This document shows positions 35,847-44,237 of a stretch of 64,000 nucleotides of DNA, in pieces (within the stretch, counting starts at the first letter, position 1; each line of letters begins with the position of its first letter). The notes under the pieces are model-generated. The model searched no databases. It was not told the origin of the DNA and saw only the letters and a program-made list of their open reading frames with translations. Where the stretch lies: NCBI RefSeq assembly GCF_013385145.1, contig NZ_JABZEC010000002.1, forward strand, positions 124,001-188,000, in the 5' to 3' direction. The position numbers and the translations under genes were made by a program. Source of the stretch: Bombilactobacillus apium. GTDB taxonomy: Bacteria > Bacillota > Bacilli > Lactobacillales > Lactobacillaceae.

Positions 35847-36838
35847 TTGTAAACCTTCCCTTCTGTTTCAGCTTCATGTTGGAAGCCAGCTGGCACTTTT
35901 AAGCCTAGTTTTTGTGCTTGTTTCAAGTTCAAAATTGGTTCACCGTGACGGAGGTACTTAATTGCAGTTGTGGCCGGTTTCTTATCTCCTCGTAAAACAG
36001 CTACGGTCATTTTCGCTCCTTCTTGGCCTAAACGATACTGATTAATTCCATAAGTAGCCACGCCACCTTGTTTAACCATCGCATCCACCGCTGGAAAGAC
36101 GGGCTTATTGACGGCATTGGCATTCTTGATCAAAGTTTGCATGGCGCCGGCAATAGTATTATCAGTCGCGACAATCACCCCTTCAACTTCGGACAGACAT
36201 TGTTGAGAGACTTGATTCAAGTCATTACTATTGGTAATTGCGTAAGACTTCAATTCAATGTGATGCTTACGTGCTTCTTTAACAAATAATGCTTGTTCCG
36301 TAGAAGCAGATAAATCACTAGAAGTATAGATAATTCCCAATTTTTTCACATGGGGCATAAATTTCAGAACTAAGTTAAATTGTTCCTTAACCGGAGCCTG
36401 ATTACTAATTCCGGTAATATTGCCACCCGGATGCCGATTATTCTTGATGAGCCCAGCTCCTTGGGGATTGGTAACTGCCCCTAAAAGAATCGGAACTTTA
36501 GAAGTGGTGCTCGCTAAAGCTTGGGAAGCCGGAGTAGTAATTCCGTATAAGACATCTGGCTGGCTATCGATCAATTTATGCGCCATCGTCTGTAAATTAC
36601 TTTGATCACCTTGAGCATTTTGATACTCAATCGTCACATTCTTGCCATCATGATAACCTTCCGCCGCCATTTGGGCTCGAAAGCCGGCATAAATCTGATC
36701 CAGTGACGGATGGTGCATTAAATTTAAAACTCCCACGCGGGGTTTAGTGACTTGGGCTTGAGGTTGATTACCTTTTTGGAAATAACCAAAGCCCAGACAA
36801 ACCAACAACAAAGCAATTATCGTATACATTCGTTTCAT
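35843..36838 (-). CDS. trpX: ABC importer substrate-binding protein, TrpX-like (PF04392)
   Basis: A 331-residue extracellular binding protein. A hydrophobic N-terminal segment (about 4-20) contains VCLG, but not a strict lipobox, so it may be an anchor or a divergent lipoprotein signal. The mature part starts VGVLNLMHHPSLDQIYAGF, with DVLYGITTPASQALASTTSK and GVIVATDNTIAGAM, all typical of the TrpX/ABC_sub_bind family. First structural gene of the operon, 184 nt downstream of the leader peptide stop. Binding specificity cannot be proven by sequence; other members bind phenylalanine or other small ligands. Confidence 0.8.
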   Translation of the reverse strand: MKRMYTIIALLLVCLGFGYFQKGNQPQAQVTKPRVGVLNLMHHPSLDQIYAGFRAQMAAEGYHDGKNVTIEYQNAQGDQSNLQTMAHKLIDSQPDVLYGITTPASQALASTTSKVPILLGAVTNPQGAGLIKNNRHPGGNITGISNQAPVKEQFNLVLKFMPHVKKLGIIYTSSDLSASTEQALFVKEARKHHIELKSYAITNSNDLNQVSQQCLSEVEGVIVATDNTIAGAMQTLIKNANAVNKPVFPAVDAMVKQGGVATYGINQYRLGQEGAKMTVAVLRGDKKPATTAIKYLRHGEPILNLKQAQKLGLKVPAGFQHEAETEGKVYK

Positions 36839-36861
36839 TTGTGCTCCACCTTTCTACAAAA

Positions 36862-36892
36862 AAGAGAGTTCGCCACGTCGCGAACCCTCTCG
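36862..36892 (-). terminator. Second leader terminator of the TrpXYZ-like operon
   Basis: Minus strand GAGAGGGTTCGC-GACGTG-GCGAACTCTC then TTTTTTG. It follows the first leader terminator at once, so the leader has two in tandem. Confidence 0.75.
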
Positions 36893-36933
36893 AAAAAAAA
36901 AGAAGCTCGTACGTGGGATCCGTACAAGCTTCC
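36893..36933 (-). terminator. Attenuator terminator of the TrpXYZ-like operon
   Basis: Minus strand GAAGCTTGTACG-GATCCCA-CGTACGAGCTTC (12 bp, with one G-U) then nine Ts. Its 5' arm contains GTACGGAT (36925-36918), complementary to ATCCGTAC at 36975-36968 in the upstream hairpin region. Confidence 0.85.
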
Positions 36934-36967
36934 ATTAATTAATTTAAAATTATTAATTGGCTAGCCG

Positions 36968-37018
36968 GTACGGATTCAATCTGAAAAGTCCCAGATTGAA
37001 TCCGCCCTGCGGTCAATC
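36968..37018 (-). promoter_or_regulatory. Alternative leader hairpins (attenuation switch)
   Basis: Two mutually exclusive stems exist just after the leader peptide stop. Stem 1:2 pairs GATTGA/CCGC (37018-37009) with GCGG/TCAATC (37005-36994). Stem 2:3 pairs GGATTCAATCTG (37003-36992) with CAGATTGAATCC (36983-36972), a perfect 12-bp hairpin with an 8-nt loop. Segment 3 plus GTAC can instead pair with the 5' arm of the terminator. Stem strengths were judged by eye. Confidence 0.7.
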
Positions 37019-37022
37019 CGAG

Positions 37023-37073
37023 TTACCAGCTTTGCCAACTGCTATTCAATTGTAAGATTTGATAAACTCGCAT
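37023..37073 (-). CDS. Tryptophan-rich leader peptide (16 residues)
   Basis: Reads MRVYQILQLNSSWQSW then TAA. AAAAGGAG (37090-37083) lies 9 nt upstream, and a strong promoter precedes it by about 30 nt. Trp is at positions 13 and 16, directly before the stop; Trp is normally about one residue in a hundred. Placement before switch hairpins and a terminator is the classical layout of ribosome-mediated attenuation. No T-box sequence (AGGGTGGNACCGCG) is present. The proposed logic is that a ribosome stalled at Trp13 leaves segment 1 free, while a ribosome at the stop covers it. Confidence 0.75.
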   Translation of the reverse strand: MRVYQILQLNSSWQSW

Positions 37074-37104
37074 TGATCTAAACTCCTTTTAATTTGTCGA
37101 AGAT

Positions 37105-37134
37105 ATTATAAGCCCCAGATGAGAAAAATGTCAA
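37105..37134 (-). promoter_or_regulatory. Strong sigma-A promoter of the TrpXYZ-like operon
   Basis: Minus strand consensus TTGACA (37134-37129), 18-nt spacer, consensus TATAAT (37110-37105). Confidence 0.9.
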
Positions 37135-37454
37135 ACAAAAATTTTGCTAATCTTCAAAATCCGTCAATTTCCTTGACCAATCAGATTTTCCGAAGTAAAA
37201 AGGACGGAGTTAGAATTACTTTTAGCAGCGTCCTCTTCCCAGAATCTTTTAACTTTTATGAGAAAACAATCCATCAAGCTATTATCAAGTCAAATCTGTT
37301 GGATTAATTTTGCTTTGATGAATTTTTACTTATTCTTAACTTTTGTAAATAGTCGTGACCAGTTATCTTGTGATTCATATAAAAAATTTTTGAGAATAGC
37401 CATTGCTCTTGTAATAAGAAGCTTAATTGCTTCTTTTTTGTGTATTTGAAAGAG
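37135..37454. other. Intergenic region between divergent operons
   Basis: About 320 AT-rich bases with only unsupported short frames. No RNA or repeat was recognised. Confidence 0.4.
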
Positions 37455-37489
37455 ATTATCATTGCAGGTAATTGCAATAATGATATAAT
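37455..37489 (+). promoter_or_regulatory. Promoter and probable MarR operator
   Basis: TTGCAG (37462-37467), 16-nt spacer, TATAAT (37484-37489). The spacer and -35 lie inside an imperfect palindrome, ATTATCATTGC / GCAATAATGAT (9 of 11 positions symmetric). It fits autorepression by the MarR protein that follows. Confidence 0.7.
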
Positions 37490-37527
37490 TACCAAATGGA
37501 AACTATTTAATTAGAGAGGAAATAAAT

Positions 37528-37956
37528 ATGGATAAAAATTTTACCAATACGCTAATGCAATTGCAATGTGAACTAGTGGCTGAACGAAATCTGGTCAATC
37601 CTAATGAAATTACTTGGACCCAATACGATATTTTAATTACTTTGACTCAAGGTGCGAAATTACCTTCGGAATTAAGTCGCGTCTTAGGTCTAACCCGGTC
37701 GAAACTATCTAAAAACTTGGTTAACCTACGTAATCTCAATTACATTGAACAAGTACCAAGTAAAAATGATCATCGAGAGATGATCACGAGTTTGACGATT
37801 ACGGGGAAGGAATTATTATCTAAAATAGATGTTGGCCACCAGCATTTGGCCAAAGTTGCTGCCGAAGTATTTTCAACTGACGAACAAGCAGAGTTTGCTA
37901 GATTGGCGAACAAAATGAATACCTCATTGCAAGAGGAGCGAATAAAGAATGACTAG
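37528..37956 (+). CDS. MarR-family transcriptional regulator
   Basis: A 142-residue winged-helix regulator. The HTH reads ITLTQGAKLPSELSRVLGLT then RSKLSKNLVNLRNLNYIEQV, and the wing contains PSKNDHREMITSLTITGKEL. Its stop overlaps the start of the UvrA-like gene by 8 nt, so both are one operon. MarR proteins of this kind usually respond to drugs or phenolic compounds; here it probably controls the ABC protein's expression from the palindrome at 37455-37484. Confidence 0.9.
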   Translation: MDKNFTNTLMQLQCELVAERNLVNPNEITWTQYDILITLTQGAKLPSELSRVLGLTRSKLSKNLVNLRNLNYIEQVPSKNDHREMITSLTITGKELLSKIDVGHQHLAKVAAEVFSTDEQAEFARLANKMNTSLQEERIKND

Positions 37957-40216
37957 TTCAAGGGACTATATTGAAATAGTTGATGCTAATACACATAATT
38001 TACAACACGTTAATTTAAAGATTCCCAAACATAAAATTTCAGTTTTTACCGGGGTCTCTGGTTCTGGAAAATCGTCGCTCGTATTTTCAACTTTAGCAGC
38101 TGAATCACAAAGACAGGTACACAAAACCTATAGCACCTATATTCAACAATTATTGCCCAAATATGATCATCCAGAGTTGACTAGAATCAAGAACTTACCT
38201 TTCTCGATTGTTGTTGATCAAAAACCAATCACGGGTAATATTCGCTCAACGGTTGGAACGTATAGTGAAATTTACACCGGCTTACGGCTCTTATTTTCGC
38301 GCCTAGCCCAACCCTTCATTGGCTATTCCATGGCCTATTCGTTCAACAATTTACAGGGAATGTGTAATTACTGTCAAGGTACCGGCCGCTCCCAAAAAAT
38401 TATCCTTTCGCAATTGCTTGCTAAAAATAAGTCTTTAAACCAAGGCGCCATTAATTTTCCGACTTTTCAACCCGGCGGCTGGCGTTTGTCGCGCTACACA
38501 GAAAGCGGCTTTTTCAATTCTGATTTACCATTAAAGGACTGGTCCGATGAGAAACTCACCTTATTTTTATATGGAAAGGAGCAAAGGCCTCCTCATCCAA
38601 GCAAGAATTGGCATCAGACCGCAAAATATCTGGGCTTAATCCCCCGCATTGAAGAAAGTTTTCTAAATAATGAAGCTCAAAAATATCAAACTGAGATTAA
38701 TCGGATCACGACAATTGAGGAGTGTCCCTATTGTCACGGAACTAGAGTGAATCAAAAAGTTCTGAGCGCCAAGATTAATAAACTTAATATTGCTGATTGC
38801 GGTAATCTAGATTTAAATGATTTAAAAACTTGGCTAGAACAAATTACCTTTCAAAAAGTTCAACCAATAATTACTGAATTATTAGTTAAAATCAAAACTT
38901 TATTAAATGTAGGTTTAGGCTATTTAAATTTAAATCGGAATACAAATACTTTGTCCGGTGGCGAGGGCCAACGGTTAAAGCTGGCTAGTTATCTTAACAG
39001 TTCCTTAAGTGATGTTTTGTATATTTTTGACGAACCAAGCACGGGTCTACATTCGCATGATTTGCGAGGAATTAAACGAATTTTTTATAAGTTGCGCGAC
39101 CAAGGTAATACTGTAGTGATTGTTGATCACGACCCAGAGATGATTAAAATTGCTGACCAGATTTTCAACTTAGGTGAAGCTGCTGGAAGCAAGGGCGGAA
39201 ATCTAACTTACCGAGGTGATCTAACTGGACTTCTTGCTTCAAACACCATTACGGGTAAATTTTTACGTAATCCGGGGTCGCTTACCCCAATTACTAAGCA
39301 AAGACTTTTTCTTGATTTTTTTGAACTAGTAAACGTTTCTCAGCATAGTATCAAGAATGTGTCGGTTCGTTTCCCTAAAAAGGCCCTGACGGTGATCACT
39401 GGAGTTGCCGGATCAGGTAAAAGTACATTAGTTAACCTCTTTAAACAACAATTTTCCCAAACCGTAACTCTTGATCAAAAAGCCATTCATCGTACTCCGC
39501 GCTCCAATATTTTAACTTATCTAGATTTATTTGATGGCCTCAGAAAGACTTTTGCCAAAGCAACCGGAGAAAATGTATCCCTATTTTCTTTTAATGGGCA
39601 AGGGGCCTGTCCAAAGTGTAAGGGTAAGGGAATTATTAAACTGGATCTGGCCTATATGAGTGATACTTATGAAGTTTGCGAGGCTTGCCAGGGAACGCGT
39701 TACTCTGCCAAAGCCTTAAAATTAAAATATCATGATTATAATATTGCTGAAATTCTCGATATGTCAGTAGCTAAGGCTGAACAAATTTTTAGAGGTAAGC
39801 TTCAGCCAGCATTAAAAAAGTTGGGTCAAGTCAATTTAGACTATCTTAAGTTAGGTCAAAGTTTAGATACTTTTTCCGGAGGTGAGTTACAAAGACTTAA
39901 GTTAGCCAAGGTTTTAATTCAAGGGACTAGCAAAACGTTAATTTTGGATGAACCTACTAGTGGCCTACATGAAGCTAATGTACAAAGTTTAATCGATTTA
40001 TTAACTAGTTTAATTGAAAATCATGGCCTAACAATAATCGTGATTGAACACAATTTACGTTTAATGGGGCAAGCAGATTGGCTAATTGATCTGGGACCTG
40101 CCGCCGGCCTTAACGGTGGTCAAGTTCAATTTCAAGGTTACCCTGTGGATTTAGTTAAGCAAAATAGAACTTTCACGGCCAAAGCCATGCGTAAGTATTT
40201 TAAAGTAGAAGACTAA
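37949..40216 (+). CDS. Short UvrA-like (UvrA2/DrrC-type) ABC protein
   Basis: A 755-residue tandem ATPase related to UvrA. Walker A sites are GVSGSGKSS (35-43) and GVAGSGKST (about 485). Signature motifs are LSGGEGQRLKLA (about 335) and FSGGELQRLKLAKVL (about 643), with Walker B IFDEPSTGL and ILDEPTSGL. Zinc-finger CxxC pairs occur as MCNYCQGTG, CPYCHGT, CPKCKGKG and CEACQGT. True UvrA has about 940 residues; the UvrB-binding and most of the insertion domain are missing. Such short paralogues lie beside MarR regulators and are linked to resistance to DNA-binding drugs. It has no membrane segments, so it is not itself a pump. Confidence 0.9.
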   Translation: MTSSRDYIEIVDANTHNLQHVNLKIPKHKISVFTGVSGSGKSSLVFSTLAAESQRQVHKTYSTYIQQLLPKYDHPELTRIKNLPFSIVVDQKPITGNIRSTVGTYSEIYTGLRLLFSRLAQPFIGYSMAYSFNNLQGMCNYCQGTGRSQKIILSQLLAKNKSLNQGAINFPTFQPGGWRLSRYTESGFFNSDLPLKDWSDEKLTLFLYGKEQRPPHPSKNWHQTAKYLGLIPRIEESFLNNEAQKYQTEINRITTIEECPYCHGTRVNQKVLSAKINKLNIADCGNLDLNDLKTWLEQITFQKVQPIITELLVKIKTLLNVGLGYLNLNRNTNTLSGGEGQRLKLASYLNSSLSDVLYIFDEPSTGLHSHDLRGIKRIFYKLRDQGNTVVIVDHDPEMIKIADQIFNLGEAAGSKGGNLTYRGDLTGLLASNTITGKFLRNPGSLTPITKQRLFLDFFELVNVSQHSIKNVSVRFPKKALTVITGVAGSGKSTLVNLFKQQFSQTVTLDQKAIHRTPRSNILTYLDLFDGLRKTFAKATGENVSLFSFNGQGACPKCKGKGIIKLDLAYMSDTYEVCEACQGTRYSAKALKLKYHDYNIAEILDMSVAKAEQIFRGKLQPALKKLGQVNLDYLKLGQSLDTFSGGELQRLKLAKVLIQGTSKTLILDEPTSGLHEANVQSLIDLLTSLIENHGLTIIVIEHNLRLMGQADWLIDLGPAAGLNGGQVQFQGYPVDLVKQNRTFTAKAMRKYFKVED

Positions 40217-40370
40217 TCACTCTGCCCAGGTTCAAGTTTTACCTTGCATGCGAATAATTAGAATAGCTGTTAGGTCTTGATTTGTCTTAACTAGTTTGGA
40301 CTTATCAAGGGGTCTTATACAGGGGGGCTACTTTGAGCCGACAGAAAAGAGCTCCACTATAAATAATTTT
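40217..40370. other. Intergenic stretch, nothing recognised
   Basis: Between the UvrA-like gene and its terminator there is no gene or repeat I can identify. The region 40408-40592 after the terminator is likewise featureless. Confidence 0.4.
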
Positions 40371-40371
40371 A

Positions 40372-40406
40372 GGGATTCAGGCTTTTAGCTGGATTCCTAT
40401 TTTTTT
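40372..40406 (+). terminator. Terminator after the MarR/UvrA-like operon
   Basis: GGGATTCAG-GCTTTTAG-CTGGATTCC with two wobble pairs, then TATTTTTTT. Confidence 0.65.
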
Positions 40407-40592
40407 AAAGATTTTGGGAGAGTTGAAATAGACTTCTTAGGGATGACCGTAAGAAAATATACATGGTTTGGACTTTTAAATTAATTAGTTGTGGTAACTT
40501 AATTTTATCTAAGAATCAGGATTAGCCGCCAAACAAATTATTTTGGTTTTGCCCAGAATCAAGTCCACAGACAAACAAAAATTAATTTTATA

Positions 40593-40621
40593 TTAAAAAA
40601 AACTCTCCACACTAGAGAGCG
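40593..40621 (-). terminator. Terminator of the EIIC/isomerase remnant
   Basis: Minus strand CTCTC-TAGTGTG-GAGAG followed by eight Ts. Confidence 0.7.
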
Positions 40622-40648
40622 CTTTTCAAGCAAGTATTGATCTTCTAA

Positions 40649-41716
40649 TTAGTAAGCAAATTGTCGGTAGTAACGCCGGGAGTCCAAATCATGGCCAATA
40701 TTTAAGGAATACAAGGTGGCTAAGCAATCCGTCAAAATAGAAGTTACAATCATCGGGGCACAAATCCGCCGAAGGTCATCATCAATTCCTTCGAAGACAA
40801 AATCCTTCATATCAAAAACTTCTAACTTATTCGTATGTTTTTGGGCAAAGCGTTCTACGCACTCATCTAAAGGACGATATTCATCTTCCCCCTTAACCAA
40901 GAAGACCGGAAGGGTGTCATCGATCAATTCTAAAGCTCCATGGAAAAATTCAGCGGAAGTCACCGGACGAGTCCGCACCCATTGCATTTCTTCCAAAATA
41001 CACATGGAAAAGAGGGCCATTTATCCCCATAACATCCCGGAACCGACAATCATGGTCAACGATTCTTGATAATACTGGCGGGCAATTTCGTCTCCCCACG
41101 GCTCGAATTCTTCGCAAAAGCGTAGTAAATTGGGATGTAACTGCCGCATTTGATCAGCAAAACAATCATATTCGGTAAAGTAACCCCAGTCTTGATATAA
41201 GCGCAAAGCCAGTAAGAAATATAAGTGGTAGGAGTCTTCACAGTCACCCATTGGATTAGAACCAAAGTAGAAAGCCAGTGGTGTAAAGATAATTCCACAC
41301 CAATTTTGCACACCGGCCAGCAGCATGTTCCGAGTCAAGGCGCGTGTATTGGCAACCGCAGCATTTTTATCAATGCGATGGATTAAAATCAACATTAGAG
41401 GTTGACCCAAAGCGGTATTCATCGCCAACATAATGGTGGCTACCGGAATTCCTAAAGTCAAAACCGCTGCTGCTGTAGCATGAGATTGAATCGCTAGCGA
41501 CACTCCCAAAACCGTTCCCGCAATTAAATCCGGGGGATTGTAGGCTCCGACCGAAACTGCTCCGACCATCGCTAACTCTAAAGTCGCTCCCATAATAATT
41601 CCAGCTGATAGGTCACCAAAGACCAAACCCACTAAGGGTCTCAAAATAATTGGTCGTTGAAGATAACTTGTTCCGGTCAACCACTCGGAATAGCCTAGAA
41701 AGGTAATTAAATGGAC
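40649..41716 (-). pseudogene. Chimeric remnant: mannose-family PTS EIIC fused to a FrlB-like sugar isomerase
   Basis: The 5' half is a mannose/sorbose-family EIIC (FLGYSEWLTGTSYLQRPII, then LELAMVGAVSVGAYNPPDLI) up to about 41265. The frame then passes without a stop into a SIS-domain isomerase of the FrlB/AgaS kind (NPMGDCEDSYHLYFLLALRL). A TAA at 41021-41023 breaks it, and the same frame continues with FSMCILEEMQWVRTRPVTSA and IGHDLDSRRYYRQFAY. The junction lies near GSNPMG. No usable start codon or ribosome site was found upstream of FLGYSEW. This is a deletion scar of a PTS/fructosamine-type operon. EIIB, EIID and the first half of the isomerase are gone. Confidence 0.8.
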
Positions 41717-41859
41717 AGTTCCTCTTCATCAGATGAACAAAGAAAACATGATTAAATCAGAATTAGTGTTTAACTAGTCGATACTTGAGTGTAAAAACTA
41801 GATGATCCTTACAATTCCATCTAGTGTGTGCTAAGCTATTAGCTTCTTGTTTCAAGACC

Positions 41860-41925
41860 AAAAAACTTCCTTTCAATTTAGTTATGGTTGCTAGCCAAAA
41901 ACTATTATATCGAAAGGAAGTTTTT
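41860..41925. repeat. Inverted repeat, 14-bp arms
   Basis: AAAAACTTCCTTTC (about 41861-41874) and GAAAGGAAGTTTTT (about 41912-41925) flank 37 bp. It may be a terminator or the trace of a small mobile element; a second small stem (ACAAGTAAAACTTGT) follows at 41950. No transposase frame is present. Confidence 0.45.
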
Positions 41926-41980
41926 CACGCTAAAGCTGTTTTGTCACCCACAAGTAAAACTTGTGGTTTATTCGATCGTA

Positions 41981-42139
41981 TTAAATTAAAGGCTCTTGTG
42001 GACCTCTAGTTAAATTCGGAAACAAATTATTGATATAAAACATTAATATGGATTCACCAATTATAATAGCTGCCAGTTTGGTCTTCCAACCATTCGAAGA
42101 TTTAAATTCAGTTACGAACTTATTCCAAAACTTTCTCAA
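41981..42139 (-). CDS. Small membrane peptide (52 residues), unknown
   Basis: A TTG-start frame with AGAGAGG 7 nt upstream. It reads MRKFWNKFVTEFKSSNGWKT, then a single hydrophobic segment LAAIIIGESILMFYINNLF, and ends PNLTRGPQEPLI. It lies about 185 nt downstream of the ABC-2 permease in the same orientation and near an Agr-type two-component system. It could be a small effector, immunity or signal peptide of that locus. The amphipathic basic N-terminus with one membrane segment and a Pro-rich tail resembles AgrD-like precursors only loosely, and it has no Cys. Presented as a candidate only. Confidence 0.4.
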   Translation of the reverse strand: MRKFWNKFVTEFKSSNGWKTKLAAIIIGESILMFYINNLFPNLTRGPQEPLI

Positions 42140-42324
42140 GATCAAGCCTCTCTATAAATATGATAATCCAACGAATAAAATGGTGCCTTATTTATAGTAC
42201 AATACAAATAATTATTTTTGCTTAATTAATTATTAAATTTGAAACATTAAATTGAGAGCTATTATTTATATTTTTTTCAGATTTAATGTTTTCCAATTAG
42301 ATTAAATAACTACTCGGACAAAGA

Positions 42325-43041
42325 CTAATCATTAGATGCACTCTTCCGCTCCTTCGGAATCAAAAAGTATAACGGTAAAATATTTAATCCGATTGTAGCA
42401 ATAAATAGTAGCACGTCTTGGTAGTTAACTGCCTTCCCATCGATAATTGCTTGCATCAAGTTATTGTAATAATAACCTGGAAAGATCATCTGAATCTTGC
42501 TGATTAGGTGAATAAAATCTCCGGAGCCAATTTGATCAAAAGGAATAATGGTCATCGCCGCAATGATAATAATTGGAAAGCTGACCGTATCAATGATCTT
42601 AGAATCTAGTCGCACTCCCATGACAAATCCAATAGCACTAAAATACAGTCCCATAACCATCAGAAGTCCAAACTGCTCAAATAAATGAAATTCTAGTTTT
42701 AAATGAAAAAAAATAACCGCTGCTAGTAATACCACCATAAAAATCAAAAAATTTAGAATTAACTGAACGAATCCCTGATCAAAAAAATAATTCTTTATTG
42801 TATATCTTGAAATTCTGGCTTGAAAAAAATAAAATTGAGAATTAGAAGAAATTCTTTTACTAAAAGTCGCTAGACTATTTCCTATAATTCCAATAAATAC
42901 AGCTACTCCCAGCATCATAACAGGAGGTAAATCATGTTGCAGATTATAAAGAAGAAAATACCATGTAACTGGAATAAACATCGTAAACATCAAAAACCTT
43001 TTATTTCTTAACACCTGTTTTATTTGAATTAGTTTAGTCAA
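42325..43041 (-). CDS. ABC-2-type transporter permease
   Basis: A 238-residue membrane protein with six hydrophobic segments. The N-terminal cytoplasmic stretch KLIQIKQVLRNKRFLMFTMF and the two-half pattern (VMGLYFSAIGFVMGVRLDSK) match ABC-2 exporters. It follows the ATPase by 4 nt. Such small two-gene exporters usually provide peptide export or self-protection (bacteriocin immunity). Codon usage is more AT-rich than the metabolic genes around it. Confidence 0.85.
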   Translation of the reverse strand: MTKLIQIKQVLRNKRFLMFTMFIPVTWYFLLYNLQHDLPPVMMLGVAVFIGIIGNSLATFSKRISSNSQFYFFQARISRYTIKNYFFDQGFVQLILNFLIFMVVLLAAVIFFHLKLEFHLFEQFGLLMVMGLYFSAIGFVMGVRLDSKIIDTVSFPIIIIAAMTIIPFDQIGSGDFIHLISKIQMIFPGYYYNNLMQAIIDGKAVNYQDVLLFIATIGLNILPLYFLIPKERKSASND

Positions 43042-43045
43042 CTTG

Positions 43046-43720
43046 TTATCCCCCTCGAACTACTTGCCGGTAATATTCTTCTACCGTTTGTCCAGAATCG
43101 TGAATTTCACTGATAGCAATATTTGCTGCAATTACACCTTCATTTAAAATGCAAACTTGATCAAAAAAATTATCAATTTGATTAAAATCATGCGTAATTA
43201 TAACGGAAGTAAATGCACTCTTTTTCATCAGATCCCAAAAATTATCTACTGCATTTAAATCCATTCCAGTAGTAGGTTCATCCAAAAATACAATTTCAGG
43301 ATTATTCAAAATACTTAATAACAGAGATAGTCTTCGCTTTTGTCCGCCAGAAAGAGTTGAAATATAACTTCTACTAAAATTTTCTAATTCTACCTTCTGA
43401 AGTAACTGCTGGCAATTATCTGTTTTTAAATTACACATACTTAGCTTTAAAGCTACAATTTCTTCAACCCTAAGATCATCGATCAAAATATCATCTTGAG
43501 GCATGATTCCCATCTCAGAATCAAATTTTAAATTAGTTTTAATACTGCCACTGTCAGTAGTGATTTCCCCTGATATTATTTTGATTAATGTCGATTTACC
43601 AGCACCGTTATTCCCTAATAACGCCACATTATTAGCCTTCTTTATATTAAACGATACCCCCTTTAAAACTTGCTTGTCCTTAAATTTTTTATAAACATTT
43701 TTGACTTCCAACATTTTCAA
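43046..43720 (-). CDS. ABC transporter ATP-binding protein (peptide/immunity exporter type)
   Basis: A 224-residue ATPase. Walker A is LLGNNGAGKSTL (about 34-45), the signature is ISTLSGGQKRRLSLLLS (about 127-143), Walker B is IVFLDEPTTGMD and the H-loop is VIITHD. It pairs with the ABC-2 permease. With the divergent Agr-like sensor and regulator genes it forms a locus of the type used for regulated peptide export or immunity. Confidence 0.9.
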   Translation of the reverse strand: MKMLEVKNVYKKFKDKQVLKGVSFNIKKANNVALLGNNGAGKSTLIKIISGEITTDSGSIKTNLKFDSEMGIMPQDDILIDDLRVEEIVALKLSMCNLKTDNCQQLLQKVELENFSRSYISTLSGGQKRRLSLLLSILNNPEIVFLDEPTTGMDLNAVDNFWDLMKKSAFTSVIITHDFNQIDNFFDQVCILNEGVIAANIAISEIHDSGQTVEEYYRQVVRGG

Positions 43721-43733
43721 TTACCTCTTCTTG

Positions 43734-44237
43734 TCAAGATTCAACTATATATTCCATCAGATTACTATTTTTAATTAATTTAGGATAAACCTCTTCAACT
43801 ATAAACCAATCTACGTTTTTAATATAGCTAATCATCACATCTAAAGACATTAGTGACCCTAAATCAACGAAGATCGGCTTCTCAAATTTATTTTTAAAGT
43901 TCAGATCAACCGAAAATTCTCTAATATATATTTTTGAGTTAAAATCAACGGTCTCTCTTAAATACAGTATCTTTGAAACATTATCCTGCCTTTTAGATAG
44001 CTCTTCCAACACATCAATTGAGCGAAGAAGAACTTTCTTTCCAGCTATAACTAAAGTTTCAGAATTAAACGTAATCCGTGGAGATATATATTTACTAAGA
44101 CTAGAATTCTTAGAATATTTATCTCTTAAAACCAGATCACCTAGATCGAAATACATTCCGCCTGTCAAATTTATACTGTTAAACATCGCTAAAGTTTTTG
44201 GCAAAACCATTGGCGTCATGCTTCCCAAAAATGACAA
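43734..44237 (-). pseudogene. Unrecognised protein, apparently 5'-truncated
   Basis: A 167-residue frame from a TTG at 44237. The frame is open further upstream to a TGA at about 44300 and there encodes RLCTRCSSGGQEIFLSF, but has no start codon with a ribosome site. The CxxC followed by SMTPMVLPKTLAMFNSINLT loosely recalls the C-terminal half of ThiF/MoeB-like E1 enzymes, which occur in peptide-modification clusters. This is only a resemblance. It ends 13 nt before the ABC ATPase gene. Most likely the surviving 3' part of a larger biosynthetic gene. Confidence 0.4.

Noticed and set aside
36840-37100. T-box riboswitch ahead of the TrpXYZ-like genes
   Set aside because: The conserved AGGGTGGNACCGCG antiterminator sequence and the long specifier stem are absent; a translated leader peptide with Trp codons explains the layout better.
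41824-42009. Plus-strand 61-codon frame between the inverted-repeat arms
   Set aside because: No family, no ribosome site, and it overlaps a better-supported minus-strand peptide gene.
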